From NCBI RefSeq assembly GCF_900292035.1, contig NZ_OMPO01000002.1, positions 496,001-560,000 of the forward strand: a stretch of 64,000 nt of DNA. The letters run 5' to 3'. Source of the DNA: Blastococcus sp. Marseille-P5729. Lineage in GTDB: Bacteria > Actinomycetota > Actinomycetes > Mycobacteriales > Antricoccaceae. How positions within the stretch are numbered: position 1 is the first letter of the stretch; each line of letters opens with the position of its first letter. Shown here piece by piece: positions 39,673-49,311 of the stretch. The notes below the pieces were generated by a model. That model was not told where the DNA came from. It saw nothing but the letters and a program-made list of their open reading frames with translations, and made no database searches. Both the position numbers and the translations under genes were made by a program.

Positions 39673-40431
39673 ATGAGCACTCCTGGACCCGGCGGTCCCT
39701 CGGCCTCCGACCCGGCGGACCCCCGGCTCACGCACCCCGGCGAGAGACACGACGCCGGTCACGCCGGCAAGCTGAACTGGCTGCGCGCCGGCGTCCTCGG
39801 CGCCAACGACGGCATCCTGTCGCAGGCAGGTCTGCTCGTCGGTGTCGCGAGCGCCACGGCGAACACGTCGGCGATTCTCACTGCGGCCGTTGCCGGCCTG
39901 ACGGCGGGCGCGGCGTCGATGGCCGCCGGAGAGTATGTCTCGGTCTCGTCGCAGCGGGACGCCGAACGCGAGCTGATCGCCAAGGAGGCGCGCGAGCTCG
40001 CCGAGGATCCAGACATCGAGCTCGCCGAGCTGACTGCGATCTATCGGCGCAAGGGCCTGTCCGAGCAGACCGCAGCCCAGGTCGCGGTCGAGCTCACCGA
40101 GAACGACGCGCTCAGCGCGCACCTGGACGCCGAGCTGCACATCGATCCCGACGAGCTCACGAGCCCGGTCGCAGCCGCGGTCGCCTCTGCGATCTCGTTC
40201 GTGGTCGGTAGCGCCATCCCGACGCTCGCGATCATCCTGTCCAGCACCTCGTGGCACATCGCTGCGGTGGTCATCGCAGTGCTCGTCGCGCTGGTGACGA
40301 CCGGCTACCTCAGTGCCCGGCTCACCGATGCACCGCGCGGCCGTGCGATCGCCCGGCTCGTCCTCTTCGGCATCGTGACGATGGGCATCACCTATCTCAT
40401 CGGGCGGGTCTTCGACACCACGGTCGGTTGA
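39673..40431 (+). CDS. VIT1/CCC1-family metal transporter
   Basis: A 252-residue membrane protein. The start of helix 1 (LNWLRAGVLGANDGILSQAGLLVGVA) is the CCC1/VIT signature, followed by AAGEYVSVSSQRDAERELIAKE, a charged metal-binding loop, and three C-terminal helices. Relatives move Fe2+ or Mn2+ out of the cytosol. ATG at 39673 chosen; a TTG four codons upstream is also open. The DUF2231 gene follows at 115 bp. Metal identity is inferred from the family. Confidence 0.92.
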   Translation: MSTPGPGGPSASDPADPRLTHPGERHDAGHAGKLNWLRAGVLGANDGILSQAGLLVGVASATANTSAILTAAVAGLTAGAASMAAGEYVSVSSQRDAERELIAKEARELAEDPDIELAELTAIYRRKGLSEQTAAQVAVELTENDALSAHLDAELHIDPDELTSPVAAAVASAISFVVGSAIPTLAIILSSTSWHIAAVVIAVLVALVTTGYLSARLTDAPRGRAIARLVLFGIVTMGITYLIGRVFDTTVG

Positions 40432-40546
40432 GGGCTCTGAGCGACGCCTGAGGACTTCGAGCGGAATCCATGTCCCGCCGCGTTTCATCACCTGGCCATC
40501 ACACGCGTTGCCATATACATCCCTAGCGCATAGTCAAGGAGTCTCG

Positions 40547-41062
40547 ATGGACACGCTCTTCGGTCTGCCCTCCCACGTGCTGATCGTCCACGCCGTCGTC
40601 GTGCTGGGTCCGCTCGCGGCGCTGCTAGGCCTGGGCATCGCGATCCGGCCGGGCTGGGCGTTCTATCTGCGCTGGCCGGTACTCGTGCTCAGCCTGATCT
40701 CGGCCGGCGCGGCGATCCTTGCCGCGAGCGCGGGCGAGGCCCTCGAAGAGCGCCTGGGCGGGAACGCGCTCATCGAGCAGCACGCCGAGGACGGCGAGAT
40801 GCTGCGGCTGGTCACGATCATCTACCTGTCCGTGGCGGTGCTGGCGTTCCTGTCGATCACGGTGCGCAGCCCACTACAGTCGCGCCGTGGTGACTTCACC
40901 AGCCGCCTCCCCGCAGTGCTCGGCCCGGTGAGCAGAGGGCTGCTCGCCGCCGCGGCCATCTGGCTGATCGTGCAGACCACCATCACCGGGCACTCGGGGG
41001 CGACGGCCGTGTGGCGGGACGTCGTGCAGTACACGAGCACGCCGCGCGGAGAGGCACAGTGA
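40547..41062 (+). CDS. DUF2231 family membrane protein
   Basis: A 171-residue four-helix membrane protein. The start MDTLFGLPSHVLIVHAVVVLGPLAALLG is typical for DUF2231, with conserved His in the first helix (H13) and again around residue 85 (EQHAEDGE). ATG at 40547 follows AAGGAG. Relatives are redox/heme-linked membrane proteins of uncertain role. It converges with mfd, ending 18 bp before its stop. Confidence 0.85.
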   Translation: MDTLFGLPSHVLIVHAVVVLGPLAALLGLGIAIRPGWAFYLRWPVLVLSLISAGAAILAASAGEALEERLGGNALIEQHAEDGEMLRLVTIIYLSVAVLAFLSITVRSPLQSRRGDFTSRLPAVLGPVSRGLLAAAAIWLIVQTTITGHSGATAVWRDVVQYTSTPRGEAQ

Positions 41063-41080
41063 GGACGGGGCCGGCGCCGC

Positions 41081-44000
41081 TCAGGCGCTGCCGGCCGGGG
41101 CGGGCACCGGCGCGAGGTCGTCGAGCACCTGCCGCGCCCAGGCGATGACCGCCATCCCCTTCAACGGCGGGGCGGCGACGCCCGCGCCGTCGGTGGGGCG
41201 AGGGATGCTGACCAGCTTCAGGTTGGCCTTGTAGTTCGCGCCCTTGTAGATGCGGGCCAGCTTCATCTGCGCTGCATCACCGAGCCGCATCGGCTGGAAG
41301 CGCACCATCTTTCCCTGTGCGGCGATCTCGTGGACGCCGAGATCCTTGGCGCGCTGGCGAAGCAGCGCGATCGCGATGAGTGCCTCCACTTCGGCAGGCA
41401 CCGGTCCGTAGCGGTCGGTGAGCTCGTCGCGAACCTGCTGCGCAAGCTGGGTGTCGCTGATCGCGGCGATCTTGCGGTAGATCTCCAGGCGTAGTCGCTC
41501 GCCGTCGATGTAGTCGTGCGGCACGAACGCGCTGACCGGCAGGTCGATCCGGATCTCGGCGACGTCCTGCGTCTGCTTGTCCCCGCGGTACTCGGCCACC
41601 GCCTCGCCCACCAGTCGCACGTAGAGGTCGAAGCCGACACCGGCGATGTGGCCGGACTGCTCGCCGCCGAGCAGGTTGCCGGCGCCGCGGATCTCCAGAT
41701 CCTTCATCGCCACCGCCATTCCGGCGCCGAGCTCGGAGTTCTGCGCGATGGTCGCGAGCCGGTCGTAGGCGACGTCCCCGAGGGGCTTGTCCGGCGGATA
41801 GAGAAAGTAGGCATAGGCGCGTTCGCGGGACCGGCCCACCCGGCCACGGATCTGGTGCAGCTGGCTCAGGCCGAGGATGTCCGCGCGCTCGACGATCAGG
41901 GTGTTCGCGTTGGGGACATCAAGGCCGGCCTCGATGATCGTGGTCGCGACGAGGACGTCGTACTCGCGCTCCCAGAAGCCCATCATGATCCGCTCGAGCT
42001 GCTCCTCGCTCATCTGGCCGTGCGCGACGGCGACCCGCGCCTCGGGCACCAGCGAGCGGATCCGCGCGGCCGCCTTGTCGATCGAGCTGACCCGGTTGTG
42101 CAGATAGAAGACCTGCCCGTCGCGCATGAGCTCGCGCCGGATCGCTGCCACGACCTGCTTCTCCGAGTAGGCGCCGACGAAGGTGAGGATCGGGTGGCGC
42201 TCCTCCGGCGGGGTAAGCATCGTCGTCATCTCGCGGATGCCGGTGAGACTCATCTCCAGGGTCCGCGGGATCGGCGTCGCGGACATCGTGAGCATGTCGA
42301 CGGCGGTGCGCAGCTGCTTGAGGTACTCCTTGTGCTCGACTCCGAATCGCTGCTCCTCGTCGACGATCACCAGGCCGAGGTCCTTGAAGCGAGTGGAGGG
42401 CTGCAGCAGGCGGTGGGTGCCGACCGCGATGTCGATGCTGCCGTCGGCGATGCCCTCGAGGAGCTTGTCGGCGTCCCCCTTCGGGGTGAAACGGGACAGC
42501 TGGGCGACCTTCACCGGGAACTGGTTGAAGCGCTCGACGAAGGTCTGGTAATGCTGCTGTGCAAGCAAAGTAGTGGGCACGAGTACGGCGACCTGCTTGC
42601 CGTCCTGAACCGCCTTGAACGCGGCACGGACGGCGACCTCCGTCTTGCCGTAGCCCACGTCGCCGCAGATCACCCGGTCCATGGGGATCGACTTCTGCAT
42701 GTCAGCCTTGACCTCGTCGATCGCGGCCAGCTGGTCGGGTGTCTCGGTGTACGGGAAGGCGTCCTCCAGCTCGCGCTGCCAGGGGGTGTCGGGACCGAAG
42801 GCGTAGCCAGCCGCGGAGGTGCGGGCGGCGTACAGTCGCACCAGCTCGCCGGCGATCTCCTTGACCGCCTTGCGGGCGCGACCCTTGGTCTTCTGCCAGT
42901 CCGCACCGCCGAGCTTGTTCAGCGTCGGCATCTCGCCGCCGGCGTACTTGGTGATCTGGTCGAGCTGATCGGTCGGCACGAACAGCCGGTCGCCCGGCTG
43001 GCCGCGCTTGGAGGCGGCGTACTCGATGATCAGGTACTCGCGGTCGGCGCCGCCGACCTGACGCTTCACCATCTCGACGTACTTGCCGACGCCGTGCTGC
43101 TCGTGGACGACGAAGTCACCCGGTTGCAGCGCGAGCGGATCGATGGCGTTGCGGCGGCGGGCGGGCATCTTGCCCATCTGCCGGGTGGCCTGGCCGCGGG
43201 AGGAGGTGATGTCGGCCTCGGTGATCAGCGCGAGTCGAGCGGACGGCGCGATGAAGCCGGCATCGAGGTCGGCGGTGGTCACCGTGACGATGCCGGCACG
43301 CGGCGCGGTGGCGATCTCCTCGGTGAGCTGACCGGCGATGTTGGCATCGGCCAGCCGTTCGATGGAGCGCTTGGCTGGTCCGTGTCCGGCGAAGGTGATG
43401 ACGACCGACCAGCCGTTGCCGGTGTGCTCGCGGAGGTCGCGCATCAGCCGGTCTGGGTCGCCGACGTACTGCTCGACGGCGTGTGCGTCGATGGCGCTGT
43501 CCTCGGTCGCGCCCCCGAGCGGGTCGAGGTCCCACCACGTCAGGCCGGACGCCGACGCGGTGTCGCGCACCTCGTCGATGGTGCGGTACGCGGACGCGCC
43601 GAGGTCGATCGGCGACTGACCCCCTCCGGCGGCCACTGCCCAGGATGCGTCGAGGAACTCCTCGCTCGACTGCACCATCTCGACCGCGCGGGCCGCGACC
43701 CGCTGCGGATCGCACACCATCACCACCGACTGCGGCGGGACCTGCTCTACCAGCAGCTCGAGCCCGCCGTCCGGGTCGGTGAGCACGGGGATGAGTGACT
43801 CCATGCCCTCGACGTGACTGCCCTGGCTGATCGGCTCGAGCATCTCGCCGAGCTCGGGGTGCTCGTTCGGCAGGTCGCGTGCCCGAGCGCGGACCGCGTC
43901 CGTCAGCAGCAGCTCACGGCAGGGCGGCGCCCAGAGCGTCTCGGGCCCGGTGCCCAAGGAGCGCTGGTCGGCGACGGAGAAGTAGCGCAGCTCGTCGACC

Positions 44001-44635
44001 TCGTCGCCCCACAGCTCGACGCGGACGGGGTGCTCCTCCGTCGGCGGGAAGATGTCGATGATGCCGCCGCGGACCGCCAGCTCGCCGCGCTTCTCGACGA
44101 TGTCCACGCGGCTGTACCCGATCGCGACCAGGTCGGTCAGGATCTGCTCCAGCGGCTGCTCGTCGCCCTTGGTGAGGTGGACCGGCTCGAGGTCGCCGAG
44201 CCCCGCGACCATCGGCTGCAGCATGCTGCGGATCGGCGTGACGACTACCTTCAGTGGTCCCTGCTCACCCGGATGGCGAAGCCGTCGCAGGACGGACAGC
44301 CGGGCACCGACGGTGTCCGGCCTTGGGGAGAGCCGCTCGTGCGGCAGAGGCTCCCACGACGGGAAATGCCCGATCTGCTCGGACGGCAGCAGCGCGCAGA
44401 GCGCGGCGGCCAGCCGTTCGGGGTCGGTGTTGGTCGCGGTGACCGCGACGACCGGCCGTTGACCCGCCCGGCGCGCGGCGGCCGCGACGACGAACGGCTG
44501 GACCGGTTGCAGGCAGCGCACCACCTGATCAACGCCGTCGTCAAGGGTCTCGAGGGCGGCGGCCAGCGCCGGGTCGGCAGCCAGCGGCTCTAGCAGGCCG
44601 CGAAGTCGTGCCGTTGCCTCGGTCTGGTCCTGCAT
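41081..44635 (-). CDS. mfd: Transcription-repair coupling factor Mfd
   Basis: A 1184-residue Mfd that removes RNA polymerase stalled at lesions and recruits UvrA. In order: UvrB-like N-terminal domain (residues 1-350), polymerase-interacting domain (after GDFVVHEQHGVGKYVEM), RecG-like helicase motor with Walker A GDVGYGKTEVAVRAAF and VDEEQRFGV, TRG motif region and the C-terminal domain. ATG at 44635 gives MQDQTEATARLRGLL after a GGGGAGA site; the frame is open 12 codons upstream. Complete. Confidence 0.98.
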   Translation of the reverse strand: MQDQTEATARLRGLLEPLAADPALAAALETLDDGVDQVVRCLQPVQPFVVAAAARRAGQRPVVAVTATNTDPERLAAALCALLPSEQIGHFPSWEPLPHERLSPRPDTVGARLSVLRRLRHPGEQGPLKVVVTPIRSMLQPMVAGLGDLEPVHLTKGDEQPLEQILTDLVAIGYSRVDIVEKRGELAVRGGIIDIFPPTEEHPVRVELWGDEVDELRYFSVADQRSLGTGPETLWAPPCRELLLTDAVRARARDLPNEHPELGEMLEPISQGSHVEGMESLIPVLTDPDGGLELLVEQVPPQSVVMVCDPQRVAARAVEMVQSSEEFLDASWAVAAGGGQSPIDLGASAYRTIDEVRDTASASGLTWWDLDPLGGATEDSAIDAHAVEQYVGDPDRLMRDLREHTGNGWSVVITFAGHGPAKRSIERLADANIAGQLTEEIATAPRAGIVTVTTADLDAGFIAPSARLALITEADITSSRGQATRQMGKMPARRRNAIDPLALQPGDFVVHEQHGVGKYVEMVKRQVGGADREYLIIEYAASKRGQPGDRLFVPTDQLDQITKYAGGEMPTLNKLGGADWQKTKGRARKAVKEIAGELVRLYAARTSAAGYAFGPDTPWQRELEDAFPYTETPDQLAAIDEVKADMQKSIPMDRVICGDVGYGKTEVAVRAAFKAVQDGKQVAVLVPTTLLAQQHYQTFVERFNQFPVKVAQLSRFTPKGDADKLLEGIADGSIDIAVGTHRLLQPSTRFKDLGLVIVDEEQRFGVEHKEYLKQLRTAVDMLTMSATPIPRTLEMSLTGIREMTTMLTPPEERHPILTFVGAYSEKQVVAAIRRELMRDGQVFYLHNRVSSIDKAAARIRSLVPEARVAVAHGQMSEEQLERIMMGFWEREYDVLVATTIIEAGLDVPNANTLIVERADILGLSQLHQIRGRVGRSRERAYAYFLYPPDKPLGDVAYDRLATIAQNSELGAGMAVAMKDLEIRGAGNLLGGEQSGHIAGVGFDLYVRLVGEAVAEYRGDKQTQDVAEIRIDLPVSAFVPHDYIDGERLRLEIYRKIAAISDTQLAQQVRDELTDRYGPVPAEVEALIAIALLRQRAKDLGVHEIAAQGKMVRFQPMRLGDAAQMKLARIYKGANYKANLKLVSIPRPTDGAGVAAPPLKGMAVIAWARQVLDDLAPVPAPAGSA

Positions 44636-44729
44636 CTGCTCTCCCCGCACGCGAAATGGCCCCCTGCGCACGGACGTAGGGGGTCTGCCGGACTAATTCT
44701 ATTCCTACCCTCGACTCCCTGGATGGATC

Positions 44730-45752
44730 GTGCAGGATGTGGTGATGCTCGCCGATCCGATCCAGCGACTGCCGTTCGTGCGCCGTTCGGCCGCGCGGTT
44801 CCCGATCGCGGGCGAGCTGCGCCCGCCGGGCGAGGTGGCGCATCGGGTCGGGGTCGTCCTGCACGCGACCAAGCCGGACGCCGCGGAGAACGAGACCCTC
44901 ATCCGGTCGCTGGTCGCCGAGGCCGGGTGGGCGGATCCAGAGGTGTTCCCCACGACAGCGGCATCGTACGGCGAGGAGCAGGCCGCAGCGGCGCTCGCCG
45001 CCGGCTGCGACCTGGTGATCGCCTGCGGCGGGGATGGCACAGTGCGGATGGCGGCCCAGGCGCTGCGGCACACCGGCGTCCCGCTCGGCATCATTCCCTC
45101 CGGTACGGCCAACATCTTTGCTCGCAACCTGTTGTTGCCGCTGCGGGACCGGCGCGCCGCCGCACGCATCGCGCTGCACGGGTCGACCGCGCCCGTCGAC
45201 CTCGGCGGCGCGACGCTGACCGTGCGTGGAGAGGCGGAGGAGCACGTCTTCCTCGTCCTCACGGGGATCGGCAACGACGCAGCGACGGTGCTCGACACCG
45301 ATGAGCGCCTCAAGCAGAGGCTCGGCTGGTTCGCCTATGCCGCCGCCGCGGCGCGGCATGCGCTTCGGGCGCCGGTTCCGATGACGGTCACCTATCCCGC
45401 GAACCCGCCGCGGGAGATCCGCGCCTGGAGCGTGATAGCCGGGAGCTGCGGCAAGGTGCCTGGTGGCATCGAGATCTTCCCGGGGGCAATCATCGACGAC
45501 GGCGTCCTCGACGTGATGGAGGTGACGGTCGGCAATCCGCTGCAGTGGCTGCCGATCGGGGCGAAGGGACTCCTGCATCTGCGCGCGGGCGTCCCCGGCC
45601 TGCGGCACCTGCTGATGCCGGGCTTGAGCGTCGTTCCCGAGCGCCCACTCCCGGTTCAGGTCGACGGCGATGTCATCGAGGAGGTCGACCGGCTGGAGGT
45701 CGGGCTCGACCACCGGGCTCTGGAGGTCCGGGTGGCTACGCCTCACCAGTGA
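44730..45752 (+). CDS. Diacylglycerol-kinase family lipid kinase
   Basis: A 340-residue DAGK catalytic-domain protein. It has the nucleotide motif IACGGDGTVRMAAQAL, then GIIPSGTANIFARNL, and the C-terminal IDDGVLDVMEV and PLPVQVDGDVIE blocks, all typical of bacterial YegS/DgkB-like lipid kinases. Such enzymes phosphorylate diacylglycerol or related lipids. GTG at 44730 has only a weak site; TACCCT at 44706-44711 is a possible -10. It converges with and overlaps (17 bp) a phosphatidate-phosphatase-type gene. Confidence 0.88.
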   Translation: MQDVVMLADPIQRLPFVRRSAARFPIAGELRPPGEVAHRVGVVLHATKPDAAENETLIRSLVAEAGWADPEVFPTTAASYGEEQAAAALAAGCDLVIACGGDGTVRMAAQALRHTGVPLGIIPSGTANIFARNLLLPLRDRRAAARIALHGSTAPVDLGGATLTVRGEAEEHVFLVLTGIGNDAATVLDTDERLKQRLGWFAYAAAAARHALRAPVPMTVTYPANPPREIRAWSVIAGSCGKVPGGIEIFPGAIIDDGVLDVMEVTVGNPLQWLPIGAKGLLHLRAGVPGLRHLLMPGLSVVPERPLPVQVDGDVIEEVDRLEVGLDHRALEVRVATPHQ

Positions 45753-46956
45753 GCGGATACTTCGCCGCCGCCAGGGCGATGTCTCGCTCGACGAGCCTCT
45801 CGATCTCCGCGCGCTGCGCGGCGTCCGCCCAGGTGATCTCGTTGAGCGCCGAGCGGGACTCGTCGATCACCGACCACAGTCCGCGGTCGGAGATCAGCTC
45901 ACGATCGCGTGCGACCACAGCCGCACCAACGTAGGTGTCGAAGTAATGGAGGCCGCGCTCTGACTTGCTCGCGCGCTCCGCTTCACCGGTGTGGACGACG
46001 TCGTGGATGAGCACTGCAGCGACGTCGTCGTGACGATCCCAGATCCACTCGCCGACGAGCGGATCACCCTGCCCGCTGTCGCCGATGAACATCACCCGAT
46101 ACTCCGGGAACATCACGCAGTAGTGCTCGATGTTGTGCAGCTTGCGCTTGGCCATCGCCTTCTTGCTCAGCAGTGCACCGAAGGTTCCGCCGAGCAGATC
46201 CAGATCGGCGATGCCCGCGTGTCGCAGCGTTCGCCGCGCATGCGTCTCGATCAACCCGAAGGCGTCGGCCGGGCGGGCGGTGATGAAGGTGAGGTCACCG
46301 GTCGAGAAGGGCGCGTCGTGAGGTCCGTGGTCGAGCGCTTCCAGCAAGGCGAGCACGCCCGGATAGATGACCCCGCGCGGGTATCGATCGTCGTGCAGCT
46401 TGGCAAACACGGTGTCGTCGATGTCGCACAGCACCTTGATCTCGTCGTTCAGCCCGGTCGGCTGGTGGGCATGGAAATGCGCGAGTATCTCAGCGCGAAC
46501 GGTCTCGTCGTCGATGTCGTAGTAGACCAGTCCCTCGAGGTCATGCCGGTCGGTGCGGTCGCCGATCAGGTTCTTCAGCCGGGTCAGGTCTGCGCCGGTC
46601 CGCGTGCGCAGAATGTCGCGGATGGCGCGCTCCATGTCGACCGGCGTGTGCCCGCGCTGCATCCCGTAGATCACTGCTGCGGCAGACTTCAGGCTCAGCT
46701 CGTGGACACGTGTGCGCGAGAGGAGCTCGATCAGCGCGGTGCGGTGACCGGGCCCGGCGATCCGGTCGTCGACGCTGTCGAACAGCTCAGCAGTGTCGAT
46801 GTGCTCGAGCACTGCATTCAGGTCCTCGAAGGAGAGCTCGGCCAGCAGAGCCACGAGCGATTGTTGACCTGGCGCGCCGATCCGGCTGTCAAGCAGTTCG
46901 CCCACGGCGGCAGCCACGGACGGCGTGGCGCTGTTTCGATCACCGGTCGAGGACAC
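45736..46956 (-). CDS. APP1-type phosphatidate phosphatase (DUF2183)
   Basis: A 406-residue protein. The C-terminal half is a HAD-like APP1 catalytic domain: CDIDDTVFAKLHD (nucleophile motif DxDxT), FITARPADAFG and VMFIGDSGQGDPLVG. The N-terminal 150 residues are helical (ELLDSRIGAPGQQSLVALLAE and similar repeats around IGAPGQ/IAGPGH), unrelated to the catalytic part. Yeast APP1 dephosphorylates phosphatidate to diacylglycerol. The start is GTG with a TAGGAT -10 six bases upstream (leaderless). It converges with the DAG kinase. Confidence 0.82.
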   Translation of the reverse strand: MSSTGDRNSATPSVAAAVGELLDSRIGAPGQQSLVALLAELSFEDLNAVLEHIDTAELFDSVDDRIAGPGHRTALIELLSRTRVHELSLKSAAAVIYGMQRGHTPVDMERAIRDILRTRTGADLTRLKNLIGDRTDRHDLEGLVYYDIDDETVRAEILAHFHAHQPTGLNDEIKVLCDIDDTVFAKLHDDRYPRGVIYPGVLALLEALDHGPHDAPFSTGDLTFITARPADAFGLIETHARRTLRHAGIADLDLLGGTFGALLSKKAMAKRKLHNIEHYCVMFPEYRVMFIGDSGQGDPLVGEWIWDRHDDVAAVLIHDVVHTGEAERASKSERGLHYFDTYVGAAVVARDRELISDRGLWSVIDESRSALNEITWADAAQRAEIERLVERDIALAAAKYPLTGEA

Positions 46957-46962
46957 GCACCG

Positions 46963-46968
46963 ATCCTA
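46963..46968 (-). promoter_or_regulatory. Leaderless -10 element of the APP1-type gene
   Basis: On the minus strand TAGGAT ends six bases before the GTG at 46956. No ribosome-binding site is present. Confidence 0.5.
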
Positions 46969-47033
46969 GGGTGGCGCGCCGATAAAGCTTAGGTCGTGCC
47001 GGGGAGAACGCCGAGGAACCGGACGCGGGAGAC

Positions 47034-47807
47034 TCAGACGCGGTGCAGGTGGTCGGTGATCGCGACGCGAATCTCGTCGTACATCTCCGGGCGACAGATC
47101 AGCAGGTCGTCGACGCTGACCGAGCGCTCGTTGTAGACCAGCGGCGAGCCGTCCACCCGCTCCGCGATCAGGCCCGCTCCCCTCGCCACGGCCACGGGGG
47201 CAGCGTTGTCCCACTGGTACTGGCCGCCGGTGTGCAGATAGGCGTCGGCCTCGCCGGTGACCACCGCGAGCACCTTGATGCCGGCCGAGGACATGTCGAC
47301 CAGCCGCGCGCCCAGGTCACGGGCGACGGCCCGCACGAACGCGGTCGTTCGCGAGCGGCTGCAGACGATGCGCAGGTCGCCCGGATGCCGGCGCGACCCG
47401 AGGGTGGCGCTGTCACTGTCGAACACCTCACCCGTCGCAGGCCGCCCGACCACGCCCAGGCTCAGCTCCCCACGGTTCCACAGCGCGATGTGCACCGCCC
47501 ACTCGTCACTGCCGTCACGGCCGTACGCCGACGTCCCGTCGACCGGATCGATGATCCAGACGCGGTCGGCCTCCAGCCGCCGCAGGTCGTCGGGGGCCTC
47601 CTCGGACAGGATCACGTCTCCGGGGCGATGCTCGCGCAGCTGCGCGGCCAGGAAGTCCTGAGCGGCACGGTCACCGGCGTTCATCAGATCCCAGCGGTCG
47701 ATGAAGCCATAGTCGTCGCGGACATCGAGCAGGATCTCCCCGGTGCGCTCGGCGAGCGAGCGGGCCAGCTCGAGGTCATCACCGTAGGTAGGCTCGCTGG
47801 TGGCCAC
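47034..47807 (-). CDS. cysQ: CysQ-like 3'(2'),5'-bisphosphate nucleotidase / inositol phosphatase
   Basis: A 257-residue member of the inositol-monophosphatase fold. Metal motifs: DVILSEEAPDD, DPVDGTSAYGRDG and QWDNAAPVAVARGAG. CysQ removes 3'-phosphate from PAP and PAPS in sulfur assimilation; the same fold also hydrolyses inositol phosphates, so the substrate is not certain. It starts after GAGGAG at 47807, 27 bp downstream of pth on the same strand. No sulfur genes are adjacent. Confidence 0.88.
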   Translation of the reverse strand: MATSEPTYGDDLELARSLAERTGEILLDVRDDYGFIDRWDLMNAGDRAAQDFLAAQLREHRPGDVILSEEAPDDLRRLEADRVWIIDPVDGTSAYGRDGSDEWAVHIALWNRGELSLGVVGRPATGEVFDSDSATLGSRRHPGDLRIVCSRSRTTAFVRAVARDLGARLVDMSSAGIKVLAVVTGEADAYLHTGGQYQWDNAAPVAVARGAGLIAERVDGSPLVYNERSVSVDDLLICRPEMYDEIRVAITDHLHRV

Positions 47808-47834
47808 GCACTCCTCGCCTTCCGTGCCGCGCCG

Positions 47835-48413
47835 CTAGCGCACATGCACCTGGTTCTGGGCCCGGTCGAGCCCCTCGCGGACGAGCAGCTCGACCGCGTC
47901 GGCCGCCTCCTCGAGGACGATCGCCAGCTCAGAGCGCTCGGACGACGAGAACGGCCGTAGCACGTAGTCTGCCGGATCCTGCCGGCCCGGCGGACGACCG
48001 ATCCCGATGCGCACCCGCAGGTACTCCTTGGTCGAGAGCGACTTGCTGACCGACTTCAGGCCGTTGTGGCCGTTGTCGCCGCCCCCGAGCTTGAGCCGGA
48101 TCGTGCCCAGCGGCAGGTCGAGCTCGTCGTGGATCACGACGACCGCACCCAGATCGACCCCGAAGTACTTCGCCAGACCCGCGGTCGGGCCGCCGGAGAC
48201 GTTCATGAAGCTCAGCGGCTTGGCCAGCACGGCACGTGGCGCCGGTGGCGCGCCGAGGTGGGTCTCGGCGATCTCTGCGTTGGTCCGGTGCCTCTTGAAG
48301 GAGGCACCGGACCGCGCAGCGAGCAGGTCGACGACCATGAACCCGACGTTGTGCCGGGTGGCGGCGTACTGCGGGCCGGGATTGCCCAGACCCACGACGA
48401 GTGTGGTCGACAT
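47835..48413 (-). CDS. pth: Peptidyl-tRNA hydrolase
   Basis: A 192-residue Pth recycling peptidyl-tRNAs. Signatures: [27 protein letters not shown] (catalytic His), [42 protein letters not shown] (Asp) and [11 protein letters not shown]. It lies 12 bp downstream of rplY, the usual order in actinobacteria, with cysQ downstream. Normal length. Confidence 0.97.
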   Translation of the reverse strand: MSTTLVVGLGNPGPQYAATRHNVGFMVVDLLAARSGASFKRHRTNAEIAETHLGAPPAPRAVLAKPLSFMNVSGGPTAGLAKYFGVDLGAVVVIHDELDLPLGTIRLKLGGGDNGHNGLKSVSKSLSTKEYLRVRIGIGRPPGRQDPADYVLRPFSSSERSELAIVLEEAADAVELLVREGLDRAQNQVHVR

Positions 48414-48425
48414 GCTCGGTGCGGA

Positions 48426-49112
48426 CTACTCGTCCCCGGACTTCTCGGCGTCCTCGCCCTCGCCGCCCTCGGCCTCGCCTTCGGAAGCCTCGCCCTCAGC
48501 GGCCTCGCCCTCGGCGCCCTCCGCCTCGGCCTCGGCGTCCTCGGAGACGGCATCGGACTCCACGTCCGCCTCGACGACCTCGCTGATGCCCACGATGAGC
48601 GCCTCGGGATCGGTCAGCAGGGTGGAGCCGGCCGGCAGGGTCAGGTCGCCGGCCAGCACCTGACCGCCGATCTCCAGGCCCTCGATGGAGACCTCGAGCG
48701 ACTCGGGGATGCGGGTGGCCTCGGCCTCGAGCGAGACGGCGGTGAGGTCCTGGTTGACCTGGCCGCCCGGGGCGACCTCGCCGATGAGCTCGACCGGGAC
48801 ATCGACGACGACCTTCTCGCCCTTCTTGACCAGCAGCAGATCGACGTGCTGGATCACCCGACGCAGCGGGTGCACCTGGACGTCCTTCGCCAGCGCCAGC
48901 TCGTCCTTGCCGTCGACGCTGATCGTCAGCAGCGTGTTCAGGCCCTGGCGCAGCGCCATGGTGAGCTGGTGGCCGTGCAGATTCAGGTGGACCGGGTCGA
49001 TCCCGTGGCCGTACAGGACGCCGGGAACCTGCCCGTCGCGGCGGGCACGGCGGGCAGCGCCCTTGCCGAAGTCGTCGCGCTTGGCGGTATCGATGCGTAC
49101 TTCGTCAGACAT
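48426..49112 (-). CDS. rplY: 50S ribosomal protein L25/general stress protein Ctc
   Basis: A 228-residue long-form L25 binding 5S rRNA. N-terminal L25 domain (KGAARRARRDGQVPGVLYGHG, then LVKKGEKVVVDVPVE), followed by the TL5/Ctc C-terminal domain with VSIEGLEIGGQVLAGDLTLP. The last about 45 residues are an Ala/Glu/Gly acidic tail. ATG at 49112 after a GAGGAG-like site. Downstream of a terminator and coupled to pth. Confidence 0.95.
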   Translation of the reverse strand: MSDEVRIDTAKRDDFGKGAARRARRDGQVPGVLYGHGIDPVHLNLHGHQLTMALRQGLNTLLTISVDGKDELALAKDVQVHPLRRVIQHVDLLLVKKGEKVVVDVPVELIGEVAPGGQVNQDLTAVSLEAEATRIPESLEVSIEGLEIGGQVLAGDLTLPAGSTLLTDPEALIVGISEVVEADVESDAVSEDAEAEAEGAEGEAAEGEASEGEAEGGEGEDAEKSGDE

Positions 49113-49282
49113 GTGACTCCTCGTGTTCTTGCCTCAGGTGGCGGCCCCGGAGTCTCAGGCCATGGCTCGCGCGACACGCGCGGGCACCAGACCGTCGATA
49201 ACGGCGCGCTGCGGAGCAGGCGCCCTCGCCGGGCAACCCCACGAGTGTAGCCGACGCCGAAGCGCGCACGGAATCAACCGAG

Positions 49283-49311
49283 ACCGACGTCGCACACCTC
49301 GCGACGCCGGT
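49283..49311 (-). terminator. Hairpin after the repeat-containing membrane-protein gene
   Basis: On the minus strand ACCGGCGTCGC (49311-49301) and GCGACGTCGGT (49293-49283) pair over 11 bp with one G-T, closing a 7-base loop. The stem starts at the last base of the stop codon, separating that gene from rplY. Confidence 0.7.

Noticed and set aside
41516-43798. A 760-codon plus-strand open frame inside mfd
   Set aside because: Antisense shadow of mfd, which is clearly the coding strand with all helicase motifs.
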